A stretch of 64,000 nucleotides of DNA from Streptomyces chromofuscus (GCF_015160875.1 NZ_CP063374.1:2728001-2792000); one strand, 5' to 3'. Positions 45,800-55,596 are shown, counted from the first letter of the stretch. The notes: generated from the sequence alone by a model not told the origin. Translations and numbers: made by a program.

Positions 45800-47236
45800 C
45801 TAGAACGGCTCGAAGTCGTCGAACTCCCGCTGCAGCTCGTCCCGTTCGGCCTGCCGGTCGCGGCGGCGCTGCACCGCGGGGCGCTGCCCCTCGAGGCGGT
45901 GGTCCTCGCCACGGCGGCCCAGCATCTCCGCACCGGCCATGACGGTCGGCTCCCAGTCGAACACCACGGCGTTCTCCTCGGGGCCGATGGCCACGCCGTC
46001 CCCGGCCCGGGCGCCGGCCTTGACCAGCTCCTCCTCCACGCCGAGCCGGTTGAGCCGGTCGGCGAGATAGCCGACCGCCTCGTCGTTGTTGAAGTCCGTC
46101 TGCCGCACCCAGCGCTCCGGCTTCTCGCCGCGCACCCGGAACAGCCCGTCGTCCTCGCGCACGACGGTGAAGCCGGCGTCGTCCACGGCCTGGGGCCGGA
46201 TGACGATCCGCGTCGACTCCTCCTTCGGCCGGGCGGCCCGCGCCTGCGCGACCAGCTCGGCCAGCGCGAACGACAGCTCTTTCAGCCCCGTGCGCGCCAC
46301 CGCCGACACCTCGAACACGCGGTAGCCGCGCGCCTGCAGGTCCGGCCGCACCATCTCGGCGAGGTCCTTGCCGTCCGGTACGTCGATCTTGTTCAGCACG
46401 ACGATCCGCGGCCGGTTGTCCAGCCCGCCGTACTCCCGCAGCTCGGCCTCGATGACGTCGAGGTCGGAGACGGGGTCGCGGTCGGACTCCAGCGTCGCGG
46501 TGTCCAGCACGTGCACCAGCACGCTGCACCGCTCCACGTGCCGCAGGAACTCCAGGCCCAGTCCCCTGCCCTGGCTGGCGCCCGGGATCAGCCCGGGCAC
46601 GTCCGCGATGGTGTACACGGTCGAACCGGCGGTGACGACGCCGAGGTTCGGCACGAGCGTGGTGAAGGGGTAGTCGGCGATCTTCGGCTTGGCGGCGCTG
46701 AGCACGGAGATCAGCGACGACTTGCCGGCGCTCGGGTACCCCACCAGCGCCACGTCGGCGACGGTCTTGAGCTCCAGCACGACGTCCTGCACGTCGCCCG
46801 GCTCACCGAGCAGCGCGAAACCGGGCGCCTTGCGCCGGGCGGAGGCCAGCGCGGCGTTGCCGAGCCCGCCCCGGCCGCCCTGCGCGGCGACGTACGAGGT
46901 GCCGTGCCCGACCAGGTCGGCGAGGACGTTGCCCGCCTTGTCCAGCACCACGGTGCCGTCCGGCACGGGCAGGACCAGGTCCTGGCCGTCCTTTCCGGAG
47001 CGGTTGCCGCCCTCGCCGGGCTTGCCGTTGGTGGCCTTGCGGTGCGGCGAGTGGTGGTAGTCGAGCAGCGTGGTGACCGACTGGTCGACGGTCAGGACGA
47101 TGTCGCCGCCACGGCCGCCGTTGCCGCCGTCGGGCCCACCGAGCGGCTTGAACTTCTCACGGTGGACGGAGGCACAGCCGTGGCCTCCGTTACCCGCGGC
47201 GACATGCAGTTCGACGCGGTCCACGAAGGTGGTCAT
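45800..47236 (-). CDS. obgE: Obg family GTPase
   Basis: Ribosome-assembly and stringent-response GTPase (478 residues). The Gly-rich Obg domain spans about 1-158 ([19 protein letters not shown]), the G domain has [27 protein letters not shown] and NKIDVPDG, and an OCT-like domain follows; the last 50 residues are a charged Arg/Glu tail. In Streptomyces Obg is known to affect aerial mycelium formation. It follows rplU and rpmA as in most bacteria, but a terminator lies between rpmA and obgE. Confidence 0.98.
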   Translation of the reverse strand: MTTFVDRVELHVAAGNGGHGCASVHREKFKPLGGPDGGNGGRGGDIVLTVDQSVTTLLDYHHSPHRKATNGKPGEGGNRSGKDGQDLVLPVPDGTVVLDKAGNVLADLVGHGTSYVAAQGGRGGLGNAALASARRKAPGFALLGEPGDVQDVVLELKTVADVALVGYPSAGKSSLISVLSAAKPKIADYPFTTLVPNLGVVTAGSTVYTIADVPGLIPGASQGRGLGLEFLRHVERCSVLVHVLDTATLESDRDPVSDLDVIEAELREYGGLDNRPRIVVLNKIDVPDGKDLAEMVRPDLQARGYRVFEVSAVARTGLKELSFALAELVAQARAARPKEESTRIVIRPQAVDDAGFTVVREDDGLFRVRGEKPERWVRQTDFNNDEAVGYLADRLNRLGVEEELVKAGARAGDGVAIGPEENAVVFDWEPTVMAGAEMLGRRGEDHRLEGQRPAVQRRRDRQAERDELQREFDDFEPF

Positions 47237-47248
47237 GGTGTGGTGCCT

Positions 47249-47281
47249 CCTGGGGGTCCCCCCGGCCGAAGGCTGGGGGAG
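47249..47281. repeat. palindromic intergenic repeat of a Streptomyces-common type
   Basis: CCTGGGGGTCCCCCCGGCCG followed by AAGGCTGGGGGAG forms overlapping G/C palindromes. Closely similar units are scattered between genes in many Streptomyces chromosomes, from memory. It lies just upstream of obgE. Confidence 0.55.
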
Positions 47282-47311
47282 TACGGGGATGTCTCTTGAG
47301 CAACACGCGAA

Positions 47312-47350
47312 AGGCGGACCCGCTTCCCCGAAGGGAAGTGAGGTCCGCCT
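47312..47350 (-). terminator. terminator after rpmA
   Basis: An almost perfect 18-bp stem with outer arms AGGCGGACC / GGTCCGCCT and loop TTC, starting 16 bases after the rpmA stop and followed by TTCG. Confidence 0.85.
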
Positions 47351-47365
47351 CGCGCAAGCTTCCGG

Positions 47366-47620
47366 TCAGGCGACCGGAACGACGTTCACGACCTTGCGGC
47401 CACGGTGGGTACCGAACTGCACCGCACCGGCCTCCAGCGCGAACAGCGTGTCGTCGCCGCCACGGCCGACGCCGGCGCCCGGGTGGAAGTGCGTGCCGCG
47501 CTGACGGACCAGGATCTCGCCCGCGTTGACGACCTGACCGCCGAAGCGCTTCACGCCGAGGCGCTGAGCGTTGGAGTCACGACCGTTCCGGGTGGACGAT
47601 GCGCCCTTCTTGTGTGCCAT
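47366..47620 (-). CDS. rpmA: 50S ribosomal protein L27
   Basis: An 84-residue ribosomal protein beginning [20 protein letters not shown], the flexible tail that reaches the peptidyl-transferase centre. It has no N-terminal extension needing cleavage, unlike Firmicutes. It follows rplU by 14 bases. Confidence 0.98.
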   Translation of the reverse strand: MAHKKGASSTRNGRDSNAQRLGVKRFGGQVVNAGEILVRQRGTHFHPGAGVGRGGDDTLFALEAGAVQFGTHRGRKVVNVVPVA

Positions 47621-47634
47621 CTCTCCTCAGTCCC

Positions 47635-47955
47635 TTACTTCGCAGCCGCGGGGATCTCAGTGACCTTGATCGCCGTGTACTGCTGGCGGTGGCCCTGACG
47701 ACGGCGGTAGCCGGTCTTGTTCTTGTAGCGCAGAATGTCGATCTTCTGGCCCTTGTGGTGGTCCACGACCTCGGCCTGGACCTTGATGCCGGCCAGCACC
47801 CACGGGTCGCTGGTCACAGCGTCGCCGTCGACAACGAGCAGGGTCGAGAGCTCGACCGTGTCGCCAACCTTGGCAGTGGAAATCTTGTCAACCTCAACGA
47901 TGTCGCCGACAGCAACCTTGTGCTGACGACCACCGCTGCGCACGATGGCGTACAC
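47635..47955 (-). CDS. rplU: 50S ribosomal protein L21
   Basis: A 106-residue protein starting at GTG ([20 protein letters not shown]) and ending in the basic [19 protein letters not shown] segment of L21. An AGAGAGA element lies upstream of the start. First gene of the rplU-rpmA transcript; the preceding gap holds the rne terminator. Confidence 0.98.
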   Translation of the reverse strand: MYAIVRSGGRQHKVAVGDIVEVDKISTAKVGDTVELSTLLVVDGDAVTSDPWVLAGIKVQAEVVDHHKGQKIDILRYKNKTGYRRRQGHRQQYTAIKVTEIPAAAK

Positions 47956-48147
47956 GCGGATCTCTCTTTCGCTCGGAGAACGGCACCCCCGCAGGCCAGC
48001 CACCGACGTACACACCGGCGGCCTCTCCCGGCCAACCGAATGCCCGGGAGGAAGAGGTTTACGGGGATGTGGCGTGTTCGATGGACACGCCGACGGTCTA
48101 GGTTACGGGGCGGTGGCCGAGAGGGTCAAACCGGGCCCCGTGGCGGA

Positions 48148-48177
48148 GGTGTGCGGCCGGTCACCCGGCCGCACACC
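48148..48177 (-). terminator. terminator after RNase E gene
   Basis: A perfect 13-bp stem GGTGTGCGGCCGG / CCGGCCGCACACC with a four-base loop, 13 bases past the stop. Confidence 0.9.
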
Positions 48178-48189
48178 CCGCACGCGGCG

Positions 48190-51100
48190 TCAGCCTTCGT
48201 CGGTCGAGACCGAGACGGTCGGCTGGGACTGCTCGGCCGCCGCGGTCTTCTTCGACGTCGCCTTGGCGGCCTTGGCGGCGGTCGTCTTGGCGGCGGTGGA
48301 CTTCGCCGCCTTCTTGGCCGTCGCCTTCTTCGCGGCCGTCTTCTTGGCCGCGGTCTTCTTGGTGGCGGCCTTCTTCGCCGTGGCCTTCTTGGCCGTCTTG
48401 CGGGCCGTCTTCCTCGCCGGAGCGGACTCGTCGCCCTCGGCCTCGCCCTCGGCAGCCTCGCCGGACACCGCCTCGGCGGCGGCCTCCCTGGCCTCCACGA
48501 GAGCCTGCTCGGCCTCGTGGGCGGCCTGCTCGGCGACCGGAGCCTCGGTCTGCGCCGGCGCCTCCGCCGACGGGACGACCACCACGGCCGCCTCCTCCGA
48601 CGCGGTCGGCGCGGTGGCCTTGCGGACCGCACGGCGGCGCGGACGGGCCGGAGCGGCGGCCTCGGCGGGCGCCTCGGCCTGCACCGGCTGCGCCGCGGAC
48701 GGCGTCTCGGCGACCTCCGGCGTCTCCGCCGCGGCCGGCGCGGTCTCGGCGACCGTCATGACCGCCGCCTCCGCCGACGCCGAGGCCGGGGAACCCGCCG
48801 GGGCGCTCACCTTGCGGGTGGCACGACGGCGCGTACGGCCCTTGGGCGCTGCGTCCTCGACGGGCTCCGCGGTTGCCGGGGCCTCGATCACCGGGTCCTC
48901 GACGGCCACGGGCTCGGCGTGCGCCGCGGCGGCGGGCTCCGGCCGCACCGGACGCGCGGCCTCCTCCTCGGCCGTCACGTCCTGAGCCGTGGGCGCCGTG
49001 ACGCCGGCCCCGTCGGACTCGGCCTTGGGCGCGGGGGCGCCCGCCGGAGCGGACACCCGACGGCTCGCCCGGCGCCTGGACCGGCCGCGTGACGCCGCGG
49101 CCTCGGCCTCGGCGATGCTGCTGTACAGCTCCTCGTCCGGCTGGAACTCCGGTGCGGGCAGCGCCACCGGCTCGGCGACCTCGGCCGCGACCTCGGACTC
49201 GCTCTCCGCCTCCTCCTCGGCGGTCTCGCCGACCTCGACGATTCCGCCGGCCACGGCCTCGTGCGTGTGCTCCGGCTGCTCGGCACCGACCCGCGCGCGC
49301 TTCTTGCGCTTGCCGCCGCCACCGGTGGTGGCCGCCTGGTCCAGGTGCACGATCACGCCGCGCCCGTTGCAGTGGACGCAGGTCTCGGAGAACGACTCCA
49401 GCAGGCCCTGCCCGACCCGCTTGCGGGTCATCTGGACCAGGCCCAGCGAGGTCACCTCGGCGACCTGGTGCTTGGTGCGGTCCCGGCCCAGGCACTCCAG
49501 CAGGCGCCGCAGCACCAGGTCCCGGTTGGACTCCAGCACCATGTCGATGAAGTCGATCACGATGATGCCGCCGAGGTCGCGCAGCCTGAGCTGGCGCACG
49601 ATCTCCTCGGCCGCCTCCAGGTTGTTCCTGGTGACCGTCTCCTCCAGGTTGCCGCCCTGGCCGGTGAACTTGCCGGTGTTGACGTCGACCACGACCATCG
49701 CCTCGGTCCGGTCGATCACCAGCGAACCGCCGCTGGGCAGCCAGACCTTGCGGTCCAGCGCCTTGGCGAGCTGCTCGTCGATCCGGTACGTGGCGAAGAC
49801 GTCGACCTCGGAGGTCCACTTCTGCAGCCGCCCGGCGAGGTCCGGCGCCACGTGGGCGACGTAGCCGTGAATGGTCTCCCAGGCCTCCGGGCCGCTCACG
49901 ATGACCTTGGAGAAGTCCTCGTTGAAGATGTCGCGCACGACCCGGACGGTCATGTCCGGCTCGCCGTACAGCAGAGTCGGCGCGTTGCCGCTCTTGGCCT
50001 TCTTCTGGATGTCCTCCCACTGCGCCTGGAGCCGCTCGACGTCGCGGCGCAGCTCGTCCTCGCTCGCGCCCTCGGCGGCGGTGCGCACGATGACGCCCGC
50101 GTCCTCGGGGACGATCTTCTTGAGGATGGTCTTCAGCCGCGCCCGCTCGGTGTCGGGCAGCTTGCGGCTGATCCCGGTCATCGAGCCCTCGGGCACGTAC
50201 ACGAGGTAGCGGCCGGGGAGGGAGACCTGGCTGGTCAGACGGGCGCCCTTGTGCCCGATCGGGTCCTTGGTGACCTGCACGAGGACCGACTGGCCCGACT
50301 TCAGGGCGGATTCGATGCGGCGCGGCCCGTTGGCCATGCCCAGTGCCTCGAAGTTGACCTCACCGGCGTAGAGCACGGCGTTGCGGCCCTTGCCGATGTC
50401 GATGAAGGCGGCCTCCATCGACGGCAGCACGTTCTGCACCTTGCCGAGGTAGACGTTGCCGACGTACGAGGTCGACTGCTCCTTGTTGACGTAGTGCTCG
50501 ACGAGCACGCCGTCCTCCAGGACGCCGATCTGCGTGCGGTCGCCGTGCTGGCGCACGATCATCACGCGCTCGACGGCCTCGCGGCGCGCCAGGAACTCGG
50601 CCTCCGTGATGATCGGCACCCGGCGGCGGCCCTGCTCACGGCCTTCCCGGCGGCGCTGCTTCTTGGCCTCCAGACGCGTGGAGCCCTTGATGGACTGCAC
50701 CTCGTCGGACGGCTCGGCACCCTTCTCCCGCAGGGCTCGCGGCTCGCGGACCTTGACGACCGTGCGCTCGGGGTCGTCGGCGGTCGGCTCGGCGTCCGGG
50801 CCGGCGTCCCCGGCCCGGCGACGACGACGGCGGCGACGGCGGCTGCTGGTGGACGAGCCCGCGGACTCCTCGGCGTCCCGGTCGTCCTCCTCGGCGTCCT
50901 CCTCGACCTGCTCCGCGGTGTCCTCAACGTCCTGCGCGGCCTGCTCGGCGGCGAGTTCCTCGGTGTCGCCCTCGGCGTAGTCACCGGACTCGCCCCGGCG
51001 GCGGCGCCGGCCACCGCGACGACGGCGGCGACGCGACCCGGTCTCCTCGCCCTCCTCGTCCTCGGCGAGGGTCTCGGCGGCCTCGTCCGGCTCCTCGGCC

Positions 51101-52620
51101 TCCCGGGCCTCCTCGTCCACGACGGTGTCGACGGCCTGCGGCTCGCTCTCCTCGGCAGCGGCACCACGGCGCCGGCGGCGACGCCGCGCCCCGGCCGGCT
51201 CCTCGGACAACTCCTCGGCCTCGGGGGCCTCTTCCGCCGCTTCGGCGGCCGCTTCGGCGGCGGCCCGCTGGGGCGTCTGGAACCTCGGCTCGGTGAACAC
51301 CGGCGGCTGGAACACCGCGACCGCGGGCCGCGCCGGCGGTCGCAGCGCCTCGGCCTCGGCGGCCTCGGGCTGCGCGGGCGCGGCGAACCCGGTCGCGGCC
51401 TTGCGCACGACCCGGCGCCGGGCACGACGCGGGGCGCCGCTGTGCTCACCGACGGCTTCGGCGGGCTCCGGGACGGAGACGGGCCCGGGCTCGGCCGCGG
51501 CGGGCGCCTCGGCCTGCGTCGTGGCCTCGGCGGACGCGGTCACGGCGGCGGGCTGCTCGGCGGGCTCGGCAGCCACGGCGACGGGCTCGGCGGCACCACG
51601 GCGACGGCGCGTACGCCGCGGGGCGGCGCTCTCGTCGGCCTGCTCGGTGGCGGCCTCGACGGGCTCGTCCGTGGTGCTCGCGGTGGCCTCGGCGGGCGCC
51701 TCGACGGCTGCCTCGGCGGACGCCTGGGCGGGCGCGGACACGCGGCGCGTGGCGCGGCGGCGCACCCGGCGCGGTGCGGCTTCCTCGGCCTCCTCGACGG
51801 CGGCCTCGGCGTGCGGCTCGACGGCGGGCGCCGCTGCGGCGTCCTCCGGCTGCACGGCCTCGGCGGCGGCCGGCGTCCCGGCGGGCGTGGACACCCGACG
51901 GGTCGCCCGACGGCGCGTACGCGCGGCGGGCGCGGCCTCCTCGACCGACGCGGGCTCCTCGACCTGTGCGGGCTCCTGTGCGACGACGGCGGCGGCTTCG
52001 GCCGGCGCGGACACGGTGACGGTCTCGGCGGCCCGGGTGGGCTCGGGGGACCCGGCGGGCGCCGACGCACGGCGCGTGGCCCGGCGGCGGCGCGGCGGCG
52101 CGGGCTCCTCGACGACGTGGGCGACCGCGCTCTCGTCCACCGGCTCGGCGGCGGACGGGGCGGCGACCGGCACCACGGTCTCGGCAGCATCGGCGGACGC
52201 CGGGGAACCGGTGGGCGCGGAGGCCCGACGGGTCGCGCGGCGGCGCGCACGCCCGGCGGGCGCGGCATCCGCGGCGACCTCAGTGGTCTCCTCGGCCCCG
52301 GAGATCTCGGGGACCTCGGCCACCTCGGCGACCTCGCTGGCCTCAACGGCTTCCTCGACGTCCCCGGCCTCCTCGGAGGCCGCGGAGGACAGGTCGGTCG
52401 ACGCGAGCTCGGCGGCCTCGGCGGGCGGCTGGTCGCCCGTGGCCAGGTCGGAGGCGTCGGCGGCCGGTATGGCCGGCGTGACCGTCTCCGTCGGCGTCTC
52501 GGACGTGGCGGCGGGCGGACCCGCCGGTCGGGACGCGGCACGGCGCCGACGACGCGGCGGCAGGGTGTCGCTGGGTGTGTTCAGTTCGGAACCCTCAGTG
52601 GGTTCGATCGGCTCGAGCAT
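48190..52620 (-). CDS. rne: ribonuclease E/G with long repetitive flanks
   Basis: An endoribonuclease of 1476 residues. The catalytic core at about 680-1100 has the S1-type start MIVRQHGDRTQIGVLEDG, the metal-binding acids in VVVDVNTGKFTG and IIVIDFIDMVLES, and the zinc link CVHCNGRG. As in actinobacterial RNase ES, the core lies centrally between disordered arms. The N-terminal arm repeats Arg blocks of the form RRRATRRxSAPAG about six times within Ala-Glu-rich sequence; the C-terminal arm has three more and ends in a Lys-Ala tail (AKKATAKKAATKKTAAKK) like histone H1. Such arms probably hold RNA and PNPase. Hairpin terminators lie on the downstream side. Confidence 0.95.
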   Translation of the reverse strand: MLEPIEPTEGSELNTPSDTLPPRRRRRAASRPAGPPAATSETPTETVTPAIPAADASDLATGDQPPAEAAELASTDLSSAASEEAGDVEEAVEASEVAEVAEVPEISGAEETTEVAADAAPAGRARRRATRRASAPTGSPASADAAETVVPVAAPSAAEPVDESAVAHVVEEPAPPRRRRATRRASAPAGSPEPTRAAETVTVSAPAEAAAVVAQEPAQVEEPASVEEAAPAARTRRRATRRVSTPAGTPAAAEAVQPEDAAAAPAVEPHAEAAVEEAEEAAPRRVRRRATRRVSAPAQASAEAAVEAPAEATASTTDEPVEAATEQADESAAPRRTRRRRGAAEPVAVAAEPAEQPAAVTASAEATTQAEAPAAAEPGPVSVPEPAEAVGEHSGAPRRARRRVVRKAATGFAAPAQPEAAEAEALRPPARPAVAVFQPPVFTEPRFQTPQRAAAEAAAEAAEEAPEAEELSEEPAGARRRRRRRGAAAEESEPQAVDTVVDEEAREAEEPDEAAETLAEDEEGEETGSRRRRRRGGRRRRRGESGDYAEGDTEELAAEQAAQDVEDTAEQVEEDAEEDDRDAEESAGSSTSSRRRRRRRRRAGDAGPDAEPTADDPERTVVKVREPRALREKGAEPSDEVQSIKGSTRLEAKKQRRREGREQGRRRVPIITEAEFLARREAVERVMIVRQHGDRTQIGVLEDGVLVEHYVNKEQSTSYVGNVYLGKVQNVLPSMEAAFIDIGKGRNAVLYAGEVNFEALGMANGPRRIESALKSGQSVLVQVTKDPIGHKGARLTSQVSLPGRYLVYVPEGSMTGISRKLPDTERARLKTILKKIVPEDAGVIVRTAAEGASEDELRRDVERLQAQWEDIQKKAKSGNAPTLLYGEPDMTVRVVRDIFNEDFSKVIVSGPEAWETIHGYVAHVAPDLAGRLQKWTSEVDVFATYRIDEQLAKALDRKVWLPSGGSLVIDRTEAMVVVDVNTGKFTGQGGNLEETVTRNNLEAAEEIVRQLRLRDLGGIIVIDFIDMVLESNRDLVLRRLLECLGRDRTKHQVAEVTSLGLVQMTRKRVGQGLLESFSETCVHCNGRGVIVHLDQAATTGGGGKRKKRARVGAEQPEHTHEAVAGGIVEVGETAEEEAESESEVAAEVAEPVALPAPEFQPDEELYSSIAEAEAAASRGRSRRRASRRVSAPAGAPAPKAESDGAGVTAPTAQDVTAEEEAARPVRPEPAAAAHAEPVAVEDPVIEAPATAEPVEDAAPKGRTRRRATRKVSAPAGSPASASAEAAVMTVAETAPAAAETPEVAETPSAAQPVQAEAPAEAAAPARPRRRAVRKATAPTASEEAAVVVVPSAEAPAQTEAPVAEQAAHEAEQALVEAREAAAEAVSGEAAEGEAEGDESAPARKTARKTAKKATAKKAATKKTAAKKTAAKKATAKKAAKSTAAKTTAAKAAKATSKKTAAAEQSQPTVSVSTDEG

Positions 52621-52869
52621 GCGGGCGTTTCTCCCGTCAGGCTCCCGGGCGCCGCACCTGGTCCGGCGGTGATGCCGGTGACGTCCGCGGCTCGCGCGAT
52701 GCGCGACTGCCGCCGTCCGGGGCGCGGGCGCCGCTCGGGAGCTCTCTGTTGTCCTGTCTCGCCGGTTCCGTCCGCCGTGTTGCGGACGGCCTGGCGAAAG
52801 TCTTCTGGTCGGTGCGCTGCCCGACCCAGGTGGCTCCCGAGTACGAGGGCGGCGCTTTCGACGTCCGTC

Positions 52870-53610
52870 CTACGCGGGACCCGCCTCGCGGTCAGGCGCG
52901 AGCGGGTCTGTCACCGTGCCGGTCTCTTCATCGAACAGCCCCTGCGCCAGCCTGGTCACCGCTGCGGGGACCGGCGGCGCCAGGTCGGCCACGGCGCGGA
53001 GACCGGACAGGACGTCGTCGGGTCGTACGGCAGGCGTCACGTGCCGAACAACCAGCCGCAGTATCGCACAGGGCTGGTCCGTCGGCCTATCAGCCTGCGA
53101 ACTCTGTGTTTGCGGACCGTCGAGGCTTTCGAGGCTCGCGACGGCCGGGCGGGCGTCGAAGGTGCGCACGCCGTTCTTGGTCAGCCGCTGCACCTCGACG
53201 GCCTCGGCCGCGTTGAAGGCGGCCACGGCGCGCGCGGCGTCGGCCGGGGCCACGCCGTTCAGCCGCAGCTCCCACACGGAGGCCGTCAGCCGGTCGGCGA
53301 GCCCCGACGTGCGGGCCTCGACCGCGTCGACGATGTCGAGCCCGGCGGGCAGCGACTCGTCGAGCAGAAGCCTCAGCTTCTCGGGATCACGCCGTTCGGT
53401 GAGCGCGATCTCCAGGTATTCCGCCTCGCTGCCCGTGCCGGTGGGTGCGGCATTGGCGTACGACACCTTCGGGTGCGGTGTGAACCCCGCCGAGTACGCC
53501 ATGGGCACCTCGGCGCGGCGCAGCGCACGCTCGAAGGCGCGCTGGAAGTCACGGTGGCTGGTGAACCGGAGGCGGCCGCGCTTGGTGTAGCGCAGTCGGA
53601 CGCGCTGCAC
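52870..53610 (-). CDS. TIGR03936 / DUF2344 radical-SAM-associated protein
   Basis: A 246-residue protein with the family start RVRLRYTKRGRLRFTSHRDF and AYSAGFTPHPKVSYANAAP. The family usually accompanies a B12-binding radical SAM protein involved in tRNA or ribosome modification; no such gene is in the window. GTG at 53610 has no ribosome binding site. Reading continues upstream through GKRQPEGPPPAPA to a CTG at 53652 preceded by AAGGA, which may be the true start. It lies downstream of the repeat-built membrane protein. Confidence 0.85.
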   Translation of the reverse strand: MQRVRLRYTKRGRLRFTSHRDFQRAFERALRRAEVPMAYSAGFTPHPKVSYANAAPTGTGSEAEYLEIALTERRDPEKLRLLLDESLPAGLDIVDAVEARTSGLADRLTASVWELRLNGVAPADAARAVAAFNAAEAVEVQRLTKNGVRTFDARPAVASLESLDGPQTQSSQADRPTDQPCAILRLVVRHVTPAVRPDDVLSGLRAVADLAPPVPAAVTRLAQGLFDEETGTVTDPLAPDREAGPA

Positions 53611-53658
53611 CGCGGGTGCCGGCGGCGGGCCTTCGGGCTGTCGCTTGCCCAGTGTCGT

Positions 53659-54768
53659 TCAGTCCTTCGTGAGAGCGGTCGTACTGCTACCAAGAGTACG
53701 TGTGTCGGCGGCCACGGGTTCCCGCCGGGCCGTCGCGGCCGGCTGCCGCGGCTCACCGAGGAGCAGGCGCCGGACGTCGGCCCGGGCCTGCCGCACGCTC
53801 TCCCGCGCCGACGCCAGGGCCTGCCGCGTGGCCCGCCCCACGGCCCGCACAGCCTCACCCACCGGCCGCAGGACGGCGTCCCGGACCGCGTGCCCGACCG
53901 GCGTGAGCACGCGCGCGTACGCCCATCGCGCCGGCTCGACGAAGACCCGCCGCAAGAGCGTGCCGAGGAACCGTCCCACGGCGAGCGAGATGTGCCCCGC
54001 GACCCGCCATGCATGGCCCAGCGCGGTCCCGATCTCCCGCCCGAGGACCGCGAGCACGTGTCCGACGGGCACCAGCACCCAACGCCACAGGGCGAGCGCG
54101 GGCAGCACGAGCAGGATCCGGCAGATCCAGTACAGAGCCACGCCGATCCCCGTGACGATCACGCGCAGCACCCGGAGGAGCCCGTTCACGCACCACACGA
54201 CCGCCCTCCCGACCGGCGCCAGGACCCAGGTGTACAGCCACGCGGCGGGGACGACCACGAGGTACCGCGCCAGCCAGGCGACGGCGGTGAACACACCGGT
54301 CCCGACAGCGGCGAGCACGGCGCCGACGCCCTTGAGGACCCACACGATCGCGTGCCCCACGGGCGTCAGCACGCGCGCGTACAGCCACGCCAGCCCGGCC
54401 GCGATCCCGTGACCCGTCCAGGCGAGCGCGTGCCCGACCGGCGTCAGGACGTACCGGTAGAGCCAGACGCACGGCACGACGACCAGCACCTTGCCGAGCC
54501 AGGCCAGCGCCCGGCCGGCCGGTACCAGCACCCACCGCCACAGCGCCACGAACGGCCAGACGAACACCGCCCGCCCCAGCCAGGACAGTGCGCGCCCGAG
54601 CGGCCTGAGCACCGTGTCGTTCAGGAACCGCCCGGCGACGACGAGGGCGTCCCACGTCATGCGCACCGGGAGCACGACGACGAGCATGACGATCCGCACC
54701 GGGAGGCGGATCGCGACCACCAGGCACCCGTCGGGTGGCTGTTGAGCAGGCGGCTTCTCCAGGTCCAT
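53659..54768 (-). CDS. repeat-built membrane protein (VLTPVGHA repeats)
   Basis: A 369-residue protein made of about eight copies of a unit whose core is VLxPxGxA, for example TVLRPLGRALSW, WVLVPAGRALAW, YVLTPVGHALAW, RVLTPVGHAIVW, WVLAPVGRAVVW, WVLVPVGHVLAV and RVLTPVGHAV. Spacing is 25-55 residues, each core being followed by a hydrophobic or amphipathic stretch, so it may line or coat a membrane. The N-terminus is short (MDLEKPPAQQPPDG) and the C-terminus basic and helical. It is divergent from the gas-vesicle operon across 121 bases and is six bases from a possible CTG start of the DUF2344 gene. No known family. Confidence 0.7.
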   Translation of the reverse strand: MDLEKPPAQQPPDGCLVVAIRLPVRIVMLVVVLPVRMTWDALVVAGRFLNDTVLRPLGRALSWLGRAVFVWPFVALWRWVLVPAGRALAWLGKVLVVVPCVWLYRYVLTPVGHALAWTGHGIAAGLAWLYARVLTPVGHAIVWVLKGVGAVLAAVGTGVFTAVAWLARYLVVVPAAWLYTWVLAPVGRAVVWCVNGLLRVLRVIVTGIGVALYWICRILLVLPALALWRWVLVPVGHVLAVLGREIGTALGHAWRVAGHISLAVGRFLGTLLRRVFVEPARWAYARVLTPVGHAVRDAVLRPVGEAVRAVGRATRQALASARESVRQARADVRRLLLGEPRQPAATARREPVAADTRTLGSSTTALTKD

Positions 54769-54889
54769 ACCGTCGTAGACGCCACCGCCCCGGGTGTGGA
54801 TGCGCGTGCTCACTCGAAAACCTGCTCGGCGGAGAGATACATGTGCGGGTTTTGGGAGACACGGGTCATTGAGGATGGTTGGTGATGAA

Positions 54890-55177
54890 ATGCCCGGAAA
54901 CGAGAGAGTCTCGGCGGCCGAGGCGATGCGGCAGGCGACCGAACAGCTCACGGAGCTGCTGGGCCGGCGTCCGGAGTCCGTGTCCGCTCTGAGACCGACG
55001 GACGACGGCTGGGAAGCCGCGATCGAGGTCGTGGAGCTGGAGCGCATCCCCGAGACCGCCAGCGTGATGGCCAGCTACGAAGTCGCCCTGGACGCCGCCG
55101 GCCAACTGCTCGGCTACAAGCGCGGGCGGCGTTACACGCGCGCCCAGATCGACCGCAACGAAGGGAGCAGATCGTGA
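54890..55177 (+). CDS. gvpO: gas vesicle protein GvpO
   Basis: A 95-residue GvpO-family protein (RQATEQLTELLGRRPESVSA, VVELERIPETASVMASYEV). In haloarchaea GvpO influences gvp expression; its role in Streptomyces is open. The ATG at 54890 follows GGTGATGAA; an ATG five codons earlier is in frame. It opens the ten-gene cluster and overlaps gvpA by four bases. Confidence 0.93.
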   Translation: MPGNERVSAAEAMRQATEQLTELLGRRPESVSALRPTDDGWEAAIEVVELERIPETASVMASYEVALDAAGQLLGYKRGRRYTRAQIDRNEGSRS

Positions 55178-55596
55178 CCGTGATGCCGGGCGGCGGCGGA
55201 GTGCCGGCCCCCAGTGGAGGTGGCTCCGGCAACCTCTACGACGTCCTCGAACTCGTCCTGGACCGCGGCCTGGTGATCGACGCCTTCGTGCGCGTGTCCC
55301 TCGTCGGCATCGAGATCGCCAAGATAGACGCCCGCATCGTCGTGGCCAGCGTGGACACCTATCTGCGCTTCGCCGAGGCGTGCAACAGGCTGGACCTCGA
55401 AGCGGGCCGCAAGGCTCCGGCCCAGCTGCCCGACGTGATGGAGAGCATCACCGAGGGCGGCGCCCGGGGCAAGAGCAAGGGCGCGCTGAGCGGCGCCGTC
55501 GAAGCCTTCACCGAGTCCCTGCAGAAGGGCCAACGCGAGCGCGAGCCCGTCGAGCGGGGTTCGGAACGCCGGTCCTCCAGGGAGCGCGGGGAGTGA
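55174..55596 (+). CDS. gvpA: gas vesicle structural protein GvpA
   Basis: The shell-forming subunit family. Residues about 20-75 are the GvpA fold (LYDVLELVLDRGLVIDAFVR and ARIVVASVDTYLRFAEACNR), two helices and a beta hairpin that pack into ribs. At 140 residues it is longer than cyanobacterial GvpA because of a 65-residue hydrophilic tail. The GTG start overlaps the gvpO stop (GTGA). It is the most GvpA-like of three related genes in the cluster. Confidence 0.93.
   Translation: MTVMPGGGGVPAPSGGGSGNLYDVLELVLDRGLVIDAFVRVSLVGIEIAKIDARIVVASVDTYLRFAEACNRLDLEAGRKAPAQLPDVMESITEGGARGKSKGALSGAVEAFTESLQKGQREREPVERGSERRSSRERGE

Noticed and set aside
45399..45803. A plus-strand 134-codon gene before obgE
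   Set aside because: It overlaps the pseudogene and the obgE terminator hairpin and has no recognisable motif or ribosome binding site.
49261..54885. A 1874-codon open frame on the plus strand across RNase E and neighbours
   Set aside because: It is antisense to rne and two other supported genes, lacks family motifs and reflects the high-GC third-position bias. Many similar antisense frames were rejected for the same reason.
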